Notes: a model not told the origin generated them from the letters alone. 18,016 nucleotides of DNA from Bacilli bacterium (GCA_017461465.1 JAFTYN010000131.1:1-18016), one strand, 5' to 3'. Shown: positions 7,026 through 14,275, counted from the stretch's first letter. A program made the numbers and translations.

Positions 7026-9098
7026 CTAGTTTGAACCATTTTTCTTAATGATTGCATCAGTTATATTTTTTGGTGTTTCTTCATAATGATCAAATACCAT
7101 TGTGAATGTTCCACGTCCTTGAGTATTTGAACGTAAGCTTGTAGCATATCCAAACATTTCAGCTAGTGGTACCATAGCATCAATTGCTAAAGCATTTCCT
7201 CTTGATTCTTGACCAAGTGGACGACCACGACGTGAAGTAATATCACCCATAACGTTTCCAAGATATTCATCTGGAACAACAACTTGAACCTTCATAATTG
7301 GTTCTAATAATACTGGTTTACATTTTTTAATAGCTTCTTTTAATGCCATACTAGCAGCAATTTTGAAAGCCATTTCAGATGAGTCAACATCATGGTAAGA
7401 ACCATCAAATAATGTTGCTTTAACATCTATCATAGGATATCCAGCTAAAATACCAGTTTTCATAGCTTCTTGTAATCCCTTATCTGTAACTGGAATGTAT
7501 TCACGAGGAACTACACCACCAACAACAGCATCAACAAATTCATATCCTTTATCTGTATTTGGTTCGAATTTAATCCAAACATGTCCGTATTGTCCACGTC
7601 CACCAGATTGTTTAATGTATTTACCTTCACATTCACCTTCTTGAGTAAGAGTTTCACGATAAGAAACTTGAGGTTGACCAATGTTAGCTTCAACATTAAA
7701 TTCTCTTTTCATTCTATCTACGATGATATCTAAGTGAAGTTCACCCATACCAGCGATAATAGTTTGACCAGTTTCATGGTTTGTACTAGCTCTGAAAGTT
7801 GGATCTTCTTCAGCTAGTTTTTGTAATGCTACAGCCATTTTATCTTGATCTGCTTTTGATTTAGGTTCAACAGCAAGTTCAATAACTGGTTCTGGGAATT
7901 CCATAGATTCTAGAATACAAGCATGTTTTTCATCACATAAAGTATCACCTGTTGTAGTATTTTTTAAACCTACTGCAGCAGCGATATCTCCAGTGTAAAC
8001 ATCACTAATTTCACTTCTGTTATTAGCATGCATTAATAGAATACGACCAATTCTTTCTTTTTCATCTTTAGTAGCATTTAATACATATGAACCACTTGTT
8101 AAGTGTCCAGAGTATACTCTAAAGAAAGTAAGTTTTCCAACAAAAGGGTCAGTCATAACCTTGAATGCTAATGCAGAGAAAGGTTCTGTATCTTTTGGAT
8201 TTCTTGTAATTTCATTACCATTTAAATCTACACCTTTAATTGATTCAATATCAAGTGGAGATGGTAAATAATCAATAACAGCATCTAGTAATAGTTTAAC
8301 ACCTTTATTACCTAAAGCTGTACCACACATTACTGGGAAGAATTCAACTGCTAAAGTACCTTTACGGATAGCTCTTTTGATTAATTCAACAGAAACCTCT
8401 TCTCCTTCTAGGTATTTATTCATTAATTCATCATCAAATTCTGCTATTGCTTCAATTAATTCTATATGTTTTTCTTCAGCTATATCTTTAAGATCAGCTG
8501 GGATTTCGATTTCAGTATAATTTTCTTCTTGTTTACCATCGAAATGATAAGCTTTCATAGTAACTAAGTCAATAATACCATCGAATTCATTTTCTGCACC
8601 GATTGGCCATTCGATTGGTTTAGCATTAACTCCTAAACGGTCATCGATTGTTTTTAAACTGTATTCAAAGTTAGCACCCATTTTATCCATCTTGTTACAG
8701 AATATCATACGAGGAACTTTAAATTCAGTTGCTTGACGCCAAACAGTTTCTGTTTGTGGCTCAACACCAGCTTGTGAATCTAATAATGCTACCGCACCAT
8801 CTAATACACGAAGTGATCTTGATACTTCAACTGTAAAGTCTACGTGTCCTGGAGTATCAATGATATTTAATTTATGACCTTTCCAGAATGCTGTAGTAGC
8901 TGCTGAAGTAATAGTAATACCACGTTCTTGTTCTTGTTCCATCCAGTCCATTTGAGCAGCACCATCATGTGTTTCTCCAATTTTATGGATTTTTCCTGTA
9001 TGGTATAAAACACGTTCAGTACAAGTAGTTTTACCTGCATCGATGTGTGCCATTATACCAAGGTTACGTGTTTTTTCTAATGCATATTCACGAGCCAT
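7026..9098 (-). CDS. fusA: Translation elongation factor G
   Basis: EF-G is the GTPase that drives translocation and, with RRF, ribosome recycling. The 690-residue length is normal. It shows AHIDAGKTT (P-loop), DTPGHVDF (G3) and NKMDK (G4), then the domain II segment FSALAFKVMTDPFVGKLTFFRVYSG. Domain IV carries SGGRGQYGHVWIKFEP, followed by the domain V segment EPIMKVQVVVPDEYLG. The start is ATG 9098 with AAAGGAAA upstream, 24 bases after the rpsG stop. The order rpsL-rpsG-fusA-tuf is the standard str operon. I see no unusual residue. Confidence 0.99.
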   Translation of the reverse strand: MAREYALEKTRNLGIMAHIDAGKTTCTERVLYHTGKIHKIGETHDGAAQMDWMEQEQERGITITSAATTAFWKGHKLNIIDTPGHVDFTVEVSRSLRVLDGAVALLDSQAGVEPQTETVWRQATEFKVPRMIFCNKMDKMGANFEYSLKTIDDRLGVNAKPIEWPIGAENEFDGIIDLVTMKAYHFDGKQEENYTEIEIPADLKDIAEEKHIELIEAIAEFDDELMNKYLEGEEVSVELIKRAIRKGTLAVEFFPVMCGTALGNKGVKLLLDAVIDYLPSPLDIESIKGVDLNGNEITRNPKDTEPFSALAFKVMTDPFVGKLTFFRVYSGHLTSGSYVLNATKDEKERIGRILLMHANNRSEISDVYTGDIAAAVGLKNTTTGDTLCDEKHACILESMEFPEPVIELAVEPKSKADQDKMAVALQKLAEEDPTFRASTNHETGQTIIAGMGELHLDIIVDRMKREFNVEANIGQPQVSYRETLTQEGECEGKYIKQSGGRGQYGHVWIKFEPNTDKGYEFVDAVVGGVVPREYIPVTDKGLQEAMKTGILAGYPMIDVKATLFDGSYHDVDSSEMAFKIAASMALKEAIKKCKPVLLEPIMKVQVVVPDEYLGNVMGDITSRRGRPLGQESRGNALAIDAMVPLAEMFGYATSLRSNTQGRGTFTMVFDHYEETPKNITDAIIKKNGSN

Positions 9099-9122
9099 AA
9101 TATATTTCCTTTCTTTATAAGA

Positions 9123-9590
9123 CTACCATCTATAGTGAGCAAATGCTTTATTAGCTTCTGCCATACGATGTGTATCTTCACGTTTTTTAACAGCTGCACC
9201 AACACCATTTGATGCATCTATAATTTCGTTAGCTAAATTTTCAGCCATTGAATGTCCACCTCTTAAACGAGCATATTGAACTAACCAACGTAAAGCTAAT
9301 GCTTCACTACGATCAGCTCTAACTTCTACTGGAACTTGGTAGTTAGCACCACCAACACGACGAGATTTAACTTCAAGAGCTGGCTTTAAGTTTTCTAATG
9401 CTTTTTCATAAACTTCCATTGGTTCTGAACCAGTTTTTTCTTTGATCATGTCAAAAGCATCATAAAGAATAGTTTGTGCTACTCCTTTTTTACCATCATA
9501 CATTAATCTATTAACTAATTTTGTTACTAATTTAGAATTGTATATTGGATCTGCTAGAACGTCTCTTTTTGTTGCACGTCTTTTACGCAT
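9123..9590 (-). CDS. rpsG: 30S ribosomal protein S7
   Basis: S7 nucleates assembly of the 16S rRNA 3' domain (the head of the 30S subunit) and lies near the E site. The 155-residue protein begins MRKRRATKRD and carries LYDGKKGVAQTILYDAFD, the beta-hairpin GGANYQVPVEVR and LRWLVQYAR, all standard for S7. The start is ATG 9590 behind GGGAGGAGG. It sits 50 bases after rpsL and 24 bases before fusA in the str operon. In E. coli S7 represses translation of this operon; whether that holds here cannot be seen. Confidence 0.99.
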   Translation of the reverse strand: MRKRRATKRDVLADPIYNSKLVTKLVNRLMYDGKKGVAQTILYDAFDMIKEKTGSEPMEVYEKALENLKPALEVKSRRVGGANYQVPVEVRADRSEALALRWLVQYARLRGGHSMAENLANEIIDASNGVGAAVKKREDTHRMAEANKAFAHYRW

Positions 9591-9640
9591 ATTATTCCTC
9601 CTCCCAATTATAATTTATTTAATTTGTTAATTTCTTTAAA

Positions 9641-10060
9641 TTATTTTGCTGATTTTGGTTTTTTAGTACCGTATTTAGAACGACCTTGACGACGTTTATC
9701 AATACCAGCAGTATCCATAGTTCCACGGATAACATGATAACGAACACCGATTAAGTCCTTAACACGTCCACCACGAATTAAAACAACACTGTGTTCTTGT
9801 AAGTTGTGTCCTTCTCCTGGAATATAAGATGTAACTTCCATTCCATTACTTAATCTAACACGAGCGTATTTTCTTAACGCTGAGTTTGGTTTCTTTGGAG
9901 CCATAGTACCAACACGAGTACAAACACCACGTTTTTGTGGAGAATTTTGAGCAGTACGTTTTTTATCTTTACTGTTGTATCCAATTCCTAAAACTGGAGA
10001 TTTACTCTTTCTTACTTTAGAACCTCTACCTTTTCTAACTAATTGATTAATTGTAGGCAT
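9641..10060 (-). CDS. rpsL: 30S ribosomal protein S12
   Basis: S12 sits at the decoding centre and controls accuracy; changes in it alter streptomycin response. The ATG at 10060 is chosen because AGAGGAGG lies just upstream and the protein then starts MPTINQLVRKG as in the family. A longer in-frame reading from a GTG at 10108 would add 16 residues but has no ribosome site. The protein is 139 residues. The loop PKKPNSALRK is intact, but the second decoding loop reads GGRVKDLIGVRYH: isoleucine (I104, codon ATC) replaces the near-universal proline. It is the first gene of the str operon with a strong promoter and a structured leader. Confidence 0.98.
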   Translation of the reverse strand: MPTINQLVRKGRGSKVRKSKSPVLGIGYNSKDKKRTAQNSPQKRGVCTRVGTMAPKKPNSALRKYARVRLSNGMEVTSYIPGEGHNLQEHSVVLIRGGRVKDLIGVRYHVIRGTMDTAGIDKRRQGRSKYGTKKPKSAK

Positions 10061-10086
10061 GTGTATCCTCCTCTCTTTGCACACAT
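10059..10086 (-). promoter_or_regulatory. Hairpin presenting the rpsL ribosome site
   Basis: On the minus strand ATGTGT (10086-10081) pairs perfectly with ACACAT (10064-10059). The second arm runs into the AT of the rpsL start codon. The 16-base loop contains the whole Shine-Dalgarno GAGGAGG. This could tune initiation, but a 6-bp stem may be chance. Confidence 0.4.
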
Positions 10087-10113
10087 CCAGGTGTTTTCTT
10101 TTTAACACTAATT

Positions 10114-10137
10114 AAAGATTTGCCGAAGCAAACCTTT
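10114..10137 (-). promoter_or_regulatory. UUCG-capped hairpin in the rpsL leader
   Basis: The leader RNA reads AAAGGTTTGC, TTCG, GCAAATCTTT: a 10-bp stem (one G-U pair) closed by a C-UUCG-G tetraloop, one of the most stable RNA loops. It lies between the promoter and the rpsL ribosome site. There is no long T run after it, so it is not a clear terminator; it may be an attenuator-like or protein-binding element, or a 5' stabiliser. Confidence 0.7.
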
Positions 10138-10154
10138 TAGTTGAATGCAAGAAT

Positions 10155-10183
10155 ATATTAACACCTGGAATAGTTAATGTCAA
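10155..10183 (-). promoter_or_regulatory. Promoter of the str operon
   Basis: The minus strand shows TTGACA (10183-10178), a 17-base spacer and TAATAT (10160-10155). It is the only good promoter ahead of rpsL and predicts a leader of roughly 90 bases. A 10-bp inverted repeat has one arm in the spacer (10160-10169) and the other in the leader (10086-10095). Confidence 0.85.
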
Positions 10184-10203
10184 GCATTTTTATGCTATTT
10201 TTA

Positions 10204-10683
10204 TTATTTATCTAAAGTAGCATTATAACCATACGTTGTATAGCTATAACCACACTTTAAATACGCATTATATACTAATAAATTATTATTATCTTTAAGC
10301 ACTTCTACATAACCATTACATTTATTAGTTCCATCATTTAGATTTGTTAAATATGACATTTGTTCTAAACTATTAACATTTATATATAGTACATCTTTAC
10401 CATATATATCAGCATAGTAAGTTTGCATATAATTTCTTGCAGCATCCTCTACTACAATTTCTAATTCAGAATAATTAATACCATTATTTGGATTGTTAGT
10501 AATTTGATTATACTTTTTCTCACTATAAACACTGTACTCATTATGATAATTAGGAATACCACTATTCACATTTAAAAAGCCAGATACCGCCTCTGTAATA
10601 AAATTATAAAATATAAAAATTACAACTATTGAGAAAGCAGCAAAAGCAAACACTGCAGTTATCCCAAATCCTTTCTCATTCAT
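10204..10683 (-). CDS. Pilin-like membrane-anchored secreted protein, function unknown
   Basis: The 159-residue protein has a short charged head (MNEKGFGITA) and a single N-terminal hydrophobic helix (about 8-28), then an extracellular domain rich in Asn and Tyr. The KGF plus long helix recalls a type IV pilin or pseudopilin N-terminus, but the usual glutamate at position 5 after the cleavage site is absent. Two cysteines, C122 in KCNGYVEV and C144 in YLKCGYSY, could form a disulfide; this arrangement is seen in pilin-like proteins of low-GC bacteria. The start is ATG 10683 behind AGGTGGTG. It follows the NrtR-like gene by 11 bases, so the pair is an operon. No pilus assembly gene is in the window. 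The family is a guess from architecture. Confidence 0.5.
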   Translation of the reverse strand: MNEKGFGITAVFAFAAFSIVVIFIFYNFITEAVSGFLNVNSGIPNYHNEYSVYSEKKYNQITNNPNNGINYSELEIVVEDAARNYMQTYYADIYGKDVLYINVNSLEQMSYLTNLNDGTNKCNGYVEVLKDNNNLLVYNAYLKCGYSYTTYGYNATLDK

Positions 10684-10694
10684 ACTAACACCAC

Positions 10695-11366
10695 CTAAAA
10701 CAAATCTACTTGCTTTATATTATCTTTAAATCGATATAATTTTGCAGGTCTTCCATTAAATCCTATATTCTTTTCATTAGTATCTTCTAGAAGATCAAGC
10801 GCAATAAATTTTTTTCTAAAATTTCTTCTATCAAATGTTTTACCTAGTATTTGTTCATATACTTTTTGAATTTCAGGTAAAGTAAAATCACTTGGGAATA
10901 AAATTTTCAAAATATTTATATTTACTATTTTCTTTTTTAAAAATTCAACATTTCTTCTTATAACCTCTTCATGATCATAAGCCATTTTCGGAATATTGTT
11001 AATTGGGAACCATTCACTTACGATTTCTGGTCTTTCTTCCCTTTTTATTTCTGCACTTTTACTATCTACAATTCCCATAAAAGAAGTTGCAATTACTCTA
11101 TCTTCTGGATTTCTAGTTAAGCTACTAAAAGTATAGCATTGCTCAAGATAAACACTTAGTAACCCTGTTTGGTCTAAAACAGCATCTGTTATATTATCTT
11201 CTAAAGTTTCCGTATTTTTAAGCATAGAGCCTGGTAAAATCCAATATCCTTTGTATGGATCATCGGATTTACGTACAAGTAATACTTTAACTTCTCCTTT
11301 ATCAACTGTAAAAATAGTAATTAATGTTTCTAAATAATTAACATAATCTTTGGTAAAAGTACTCAT
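10695..11366 (-). CDS. NrtR-type transcriptional regulator (degenerate Nudix domain plus winged helix)
   Basis: The 223-residue protein has an N-terminal Nudix fold (about 8-140; YWILPGSMLKNTETLEDN) and a C-terminal winged-helix domain (about 155-215) ending with FTLPEIQKVYEQILGKTFD, RRNFRKKF and GRPAKLYRF. This is the NrtR plan; NrtR proteins bind ADP-ribose-type ligands and regulate NAD or sugar genes. The Nudix box is broken: the REUXEE core (61-66) reads DAVLDQ, and the second G of LPGG is S47, so hydrolysis is unlikely and the domain is probably only a sensor. The start is ATG 11366 behind AAGGAG. A perfect palindrome covers the -10 of its promoter, suggesting autoregulation. The target pathway cannot be told; the only co-transcribed gene encodes a pilin-like protein. 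Confidence 0.85.
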   Translation of the reverse strand: MSTFTKDYVNYLETLITIFTVDKGEVKVLLVRKSDDPYKGYWILPGSMLKNTETLEDNITDAVLDQTGLLSVYLEQCYTFSSLTRNPEDRVIATSFMGIVDSKSAEIKREERPEIVSEWFPINNIPKMAYDHEEVIRRNVEFLKKKIVNINILKILFPSDFTLPEIQKVYEQILGKTFDRRNFRKKFIALDLLEDTNEKNIGFNGRPAKLYRFKDNIKQVDLF

Positions 11367-11401
11367 AAAATTACTCCTTTTTTGCGTTTTTTTTACACGG
11401 G

Positions 11402-11416
11402 TCTTATTTTATAAGA
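11402..11416. promoter_or_regulatory. Palindrome over the -10 of the NrtR-like gene; candidate operator
   Basis: TCTTAT, TTT, ATAAGA is a perfect 6-bp inverted repeat with a 3-base centre. It overlaps the -10 box TAAAAT, where a bound repressor would block transcription. Low-complexity AT content reduces the significance. Confidence 0.5.
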
Positions 11417-11434
11417 ATTTTACCTTTTTGTCAA
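11406..11434 (-). promoter_or_regulatory. Promoter of the NrtR-like/pilin-like operon
   Basis: The minus strand shows TTGACA (11434-11429), a 17-base spacer and TAAAAT (11411-11406). It begins five bases after the yutD stop codon, and no terminator is visible between, so read-through from yutD is possible. Confidence 0.85.
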
Positions 11435-11438
11435 ATGA

Positions 11439-11717
11439 TTATATACATTTTTTCAAAATAAAATATTTACATTCATAGGCACAATATTTTTTTATATATT
11501 CTTCTATTAAATCATAAGAATTTATTTTATTATTTTGCTTATTAGTTTTATCACAAAAACCTTTTAATCTTAGTTTACCATAAGCCCAATCACCTAAGAT
11601 ATAATCATAATTATCAAAATAATCTGTATATAATTCTTCTATTTTTTCTATCTCTATAGCATCTTTATAGTCTTTTATAACTTCGAATTCTTTTTCGTTA
11701 ATTTTTATTTTTTTCAT
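11439..11717 (-). CDS. yutD: YutD-family (DUF1027) small protein
   Basis: The 92-residue protein matches the YutD/DUF1027 family of the Bacilli, whose molecular role is not established. Diagnostic parts are an N-terminal KINEKEFEVIKDYKDA, the core YDYILGDWAYGKLRLKGF (about 38-55) and a cysteine-containing end (YCAYECKYFILKKC). The length is typical or slightly short. The ATG at 11717 lies one base after the stop of the glycosidase-like gene, with AAGGAG inside that gene's end, so they form an operon. In B. subtilis yutD lies a few genes from yunB, and yunB is also close by here, which supports both calls. Confidence 0.85.
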   Translation of the reverse strand: MKKIKINEKEFEVIKDYKDAIEIEKIEELYTDYFDNYDYILGDWAYGKLRLKGFCDKTNKQNNKINSYDLIEEYIKKYCAYECKYFILKKCI

Positions 11718-11718
11718 T

Positions 11719-13425
11719 TTAATACTCCTTGCTAAATGCAGGGGCTATTGCTTGATATTTACTGTAACTTGAAGCACTATTCCAAGTCATAAAACCATAT
11801 CCTAACCCAGCATCTACTAAACCTTTAACTTGTGCTGATATTTCATTTGCTCCATAAATATTTGTTACATTCCAATATGGAGTGTCATATGCTGTTATCC
11901 AAGTTCTAGTTTGTGCTGGTGTAGGAATTTCTTTTTGTCTAGCTGCTGCAGTTTTTCCCCAGTTATATACTGTTTGATATGGATTTGTCCAATAGGCACT
12001 ATTATTTCTATCAAAATGATCAGTATATGGCATAGCACTAACGACATCTACTATATTAGAAATAGCAGGCCAGTATTGACCATAAGCAGTGACATAAGTG
12101 CCAGAACATTCACCAAATACATCTACAGATACATAAGTATTTGTTTTATGTAATTCATCTGTAGCATAATATAAGAATGTTTGAACAGCTTGAGCTTTTT
12201 CTTCATTATAATCATTATTAAAATCATAATTATTTTTTGACCAGTTATATGATGCTTCTGGGAATCTTACATAGTCAAATTGAATTTCATTAAAATCAAA
12301 TAATTCAATTGCTTCTAAAGCTAATTTAACATTATATTCCCACGCTTTTCTACTATAAGCACTAACCCAATTAGTGTTAACCCCATATGGTGTTTTTATA
12401 CAATCATCAGGATTATCCTTAGCATATTGTGAATCATTAAATAATACAATTCTTCCAATTACATAAAAACCAGCATCTTTAATTTTTTGAATTGCTTGCT
12501 TATAAAATTCAATTGAGTTCATACCTGTTTGATGGCTAGTTGGAGAGTATTCTTTAGCTATTTCTGATTTATATGCTAAAGCACCATCTTTAATATCAAC
12601 TACAAATGCAGTTGCACCAGCATTTTTAGCAAGTGTTATATATTTATCAACTTCTGCTAATACATAATATGTTCCAACTAAATAATATGTTTTAGATTGC
12701 GCTAGCAATGTGTTATCTTCAAAAGTTGGTTTTTCATAAGGATAATAATCTAAGTTTTTAGCAGAGCCACCATATAATTCAAAATAGTATGTTCTATCTT
12801 TATGATAATCATAAGTTCCATTTTCATTATATACTGCATTGGCTTCATCTTGAGTAGATACTAAATATTTTGGGTACACATAAGATTCATTTTCTCCATC
12901 CTTAACTTTATACATATTAACTGAACCATCTTCATTTAAAGTATCAAAACCAGTTATCTCTAATTTAGTTCCTTTTTTTTGATAACCTGCTATATCCACA
13001 CTGTCAGGATTTTTATAAGTAGTAAGACTAGTTCTTACATATATTTCTTTTTCCTTAATCGAATCTTCATATTTACTTACTACATCATCAGGCATAACTA
13101 AATATAAATTTGAATCATATTTAATTTTTCTATAAGTTTCAGGAGTTTCATTTGAACCTTCTTCTACTTCCTTTGTAACCTCATTTTCATAAAGTTTAAC
13201 CTTAGTTCCTCTTACGATTTCTTTTACTTCACTATAATCCTCTATATTATATAGAGTAACTGTATTATCAAGAGAACTTATATATGCGTCGCTTGTCTTT
13301 TCTATAATCTCATTTTTACCTAATAAATCAAACTTAACTAGACAAAATATTCCAACCCCTATAAGAATTAAAAATAAGAAAAGTAAAAATAAATTTTTAA
13401 CCTTCAATTTCTTCTTTTTTGCCAT
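11719..13425 (-). CDS. Membrane-anchored DUF4015-type putative glycoside hydrolase with SH3-like repeats
   Basis: The 568-residue protein has a lysine-rich head (MAKKKKLKVK), one membrane helix (about 11-31) and a large extracellular part. Two SH3-like segments (about 45-120 and 128-190; the second contains YVRTSLTTYKNPDSVDIAGY) may bind the cell wall. The catalytic-like barrel (about 245-565) carries the DUF4015 signatures FVVDIKDG, EIQFDYVRFP (about 380-389) and VSVDVFGE, related to TIM-barrel glycosidases; the substrate is unknown. The start ATG 13425 is preferred over the GTG two codons earlier because AGAGGTG then has normal spacing. It has an extended -10 promoter, lies 39 bases after yunB and overlaps into a tight operon with yutD. 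Confidence 0.85.
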   Translation of the reverse strand: MAKKKKLKVKNLFLLFLFLILIGVGIFCLVKFDLLGKNEIIEKTSDAYISSLDNTVTLYNIEDYSEVKEIVRGTKVKLYENEVTKEVEEGSNETPETYRKIKYDSNLYLVMPDDVVSKYEDSIKEKEIYVRTSLTTYKNPDSVDIAGYQKKGTKLEITGFDTLNEDGSVNMYKVKDGENESYVYPKYLVSTQDEANAVYNENGTYDYHKDRTYYFELYGGSAKNLDYYPYEKPTFEDNTLLAQSKTYYLVGTYYVLAEVDKYITLAKNAGATAFVVDIKDGALAYKSEIAKEYSPTSHQTGMNSIEFYKQAIQKIKDAGFYVIGRIVLFNDSQYAKDNPDDCIKTPYGVNTNWVSAYSRKAWEYNVKLALEAIELFDFNEIQFDYVRFPEASYNWSKNNYDFNNDYNEEKAQAVQTFLYYATDELHKTNTYVSVDVFGECSGTYVTAYGQYWPAISNIVDVVSAMPYTDHFDRNNSAYWTNPYQTVYNWGKTAAARQKEIPTPAQTRTWITAYDTPYWNVTNIYGANEISAQVKGLVDAGLGYGFMTWNSASSYSKYQAIAPAFSKEY

Positions 13426-13443
13426 ATTCACACCTCTATTTTT

Positions 13444-13452
13444 ATTATAGCA
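13444..13452 (-). promoter_or_regulatory. Extended -10 promoter of the glycosidase-like gene
   Basis: The minus strand shows TGCTATAAT, a consensus extended -10 located in the 39-base gap after yunB. No convincing -35 is seen at 17 bases upstream, which an extended -10 can tolerate. Confidence 0.6.
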
Positions 13453-13464
13453 TATATGATTTTT

Positions 13465-14226
13465 TTATTCTACTGAGACTGTTAAAATAGAAGAATTTTG
13501 ATTATATCCATTAAAATAATAATTTGGTAAATCTCCATTAATAAGTTTAGAAGCTATAGGAACTACATAATGTGCTTTAAATGATGAACTCTTAAATGGA
13601 AGAATTATGGTAAGTACTACTTCAAAATTTATATACACCTCGAAAAGTGCATTATTCAAGCCATAATTTGTTATTTTATTGTTTAAATTTGTTGATAAAT
13701 CTCCTATCAAAAATATACGCACAGGAATTTTTGGTCCCAAATTAGATAAAAATATATTATTAGTGGCTACTCCGATTGGAATTTTATAAAATATTCCTTT
13801 CCTAATTTCTTTTTCTTCGACATTAATAAAATCACTTTCGTCCATATCAATTTTTTCTAGCATTCCTTTTTGGAGATAAGTTAAATTTTTACTAACGATT
13901 TTGGCTGATTCTAATAAAATTTTATTGACAATTTCTGTATCTAAATCAACAGTTTGAATTCTATTATTTTCCCCTCTAGTAATAATAAAAATAGTGTTAG
14001 TATCTAAATATTTTAATACATTTTTTGTTACTGAATTACTTACAACAATAGAAGCCAATCTTTTTGTTTCTTCCTCTGCTATGTGGATAAATATATCTTT
14101 CATTTTGTTTGAAATGAATTTTAAAAATAATACTGTGGAAAACATTAAAAAGAGGATGGTAAAGACTATTATTTTTATTTTTTTATTGTGGAAAACTTTT
14201 GCTTTTACACATCTTTTTTTCTTCAT
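13465..14226 (-). CDS. yunB: YunB-family sporulation-associated protein
   Basis: The 253-residue protein has a basic head, one membrane helix (about 18-37) and a YunB domain. Key segments are IHIAEEETKRLASIVVSNSV (about 47-66), FYKIPIGVATNNIFLSNLGPKIPVR in the middle (split here by no gap), and GLNNALFEVYINFEVVLTIILPF, which closely follow B. subtilis YunB. That protein is made in the mother cell under sigma-E and is needed for proper spore formation. Its presence suggests a spore-forming ancestor or a retained envelope role. The ATG at 14226 has no Shine-Dalgarno. A TATAAT at 14237-14232 lies only five bases before it, so the mRNA may be leaderless. The nrdG terminator lies just upstream. 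Confidence 0.85.
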   Translation of the reverse strand: MKKKRCVKAKVFHNKKIKIIVFTILFLMFSTVLFLKFISNKMKDIFIHIAEEETKRLASIVVSNSVTKNVLKYLDTNTIFIITRGENNRIQTVDLDTEIVNKILLESAKIVSKNLTYLQKGMLEKIDMDESDFINVEEKEIRKGIFYKIPIGVATNNIFLSNLGPKIPVRIFLIGDLSTNLNNKITNYGLNNALFEVYINFEVVLTIILPFKSSSFKAHYVVPIASKLINGDLPNYYFNGYNQNSSILTVSVE

Positions 14227-14231
14227 ATTTT

Positions 14232-14237
14232 ATTATA
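14232..14237 (-). promoter_or_regulatory. Possible -10 box of yunB giving a leaderless mRNA
   Basis: The minus strand reads CATATAAT and then five bases before the yunB ATG. A start point 6-7 bases after the -10 would coincide with the start codon. CATATAAT also resembles the sigma-E -10 form (CATA-rich), but a -35 at the right distance is not clear. Confidence 0.35.
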
Positions 14238-14240
14238 TGA

Positions 14241-14275
14241 AAAAAGACTATATATTAAACAAATATATAGTCTTT
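14241..14275 (-). terminator. Intrinsic terminator of the nrdD-nrdG operon
   Basis: On the minus strand a perfect 14-bp stem (AAAGACTATATATT/AATATATAGTCTTT) with a five-base loop is followed by a T run. The left arm is the last nrdG codons (KDYIF) and the TAA stop straddles the loop and right arm. Confidence 0.92.

Noticed and set aside
10061..10108. In-frame GTG extension of rpsL by 16 residues
   Set aside because: It has no ribosome site and overlaps the leader structures; the ATG at 10060 has AGAGGAGG and gives the normal S12 N-terminus.
10184..10203. Small hairpin AGCAT-TTTT-ATGCT followed by T-rich DNA on the plus strand
   Set aside because: There is no plus-strand gene to terminate, and in the minus direction there is no T run after it, so it is not a useful terminator for the pilin-like gene.
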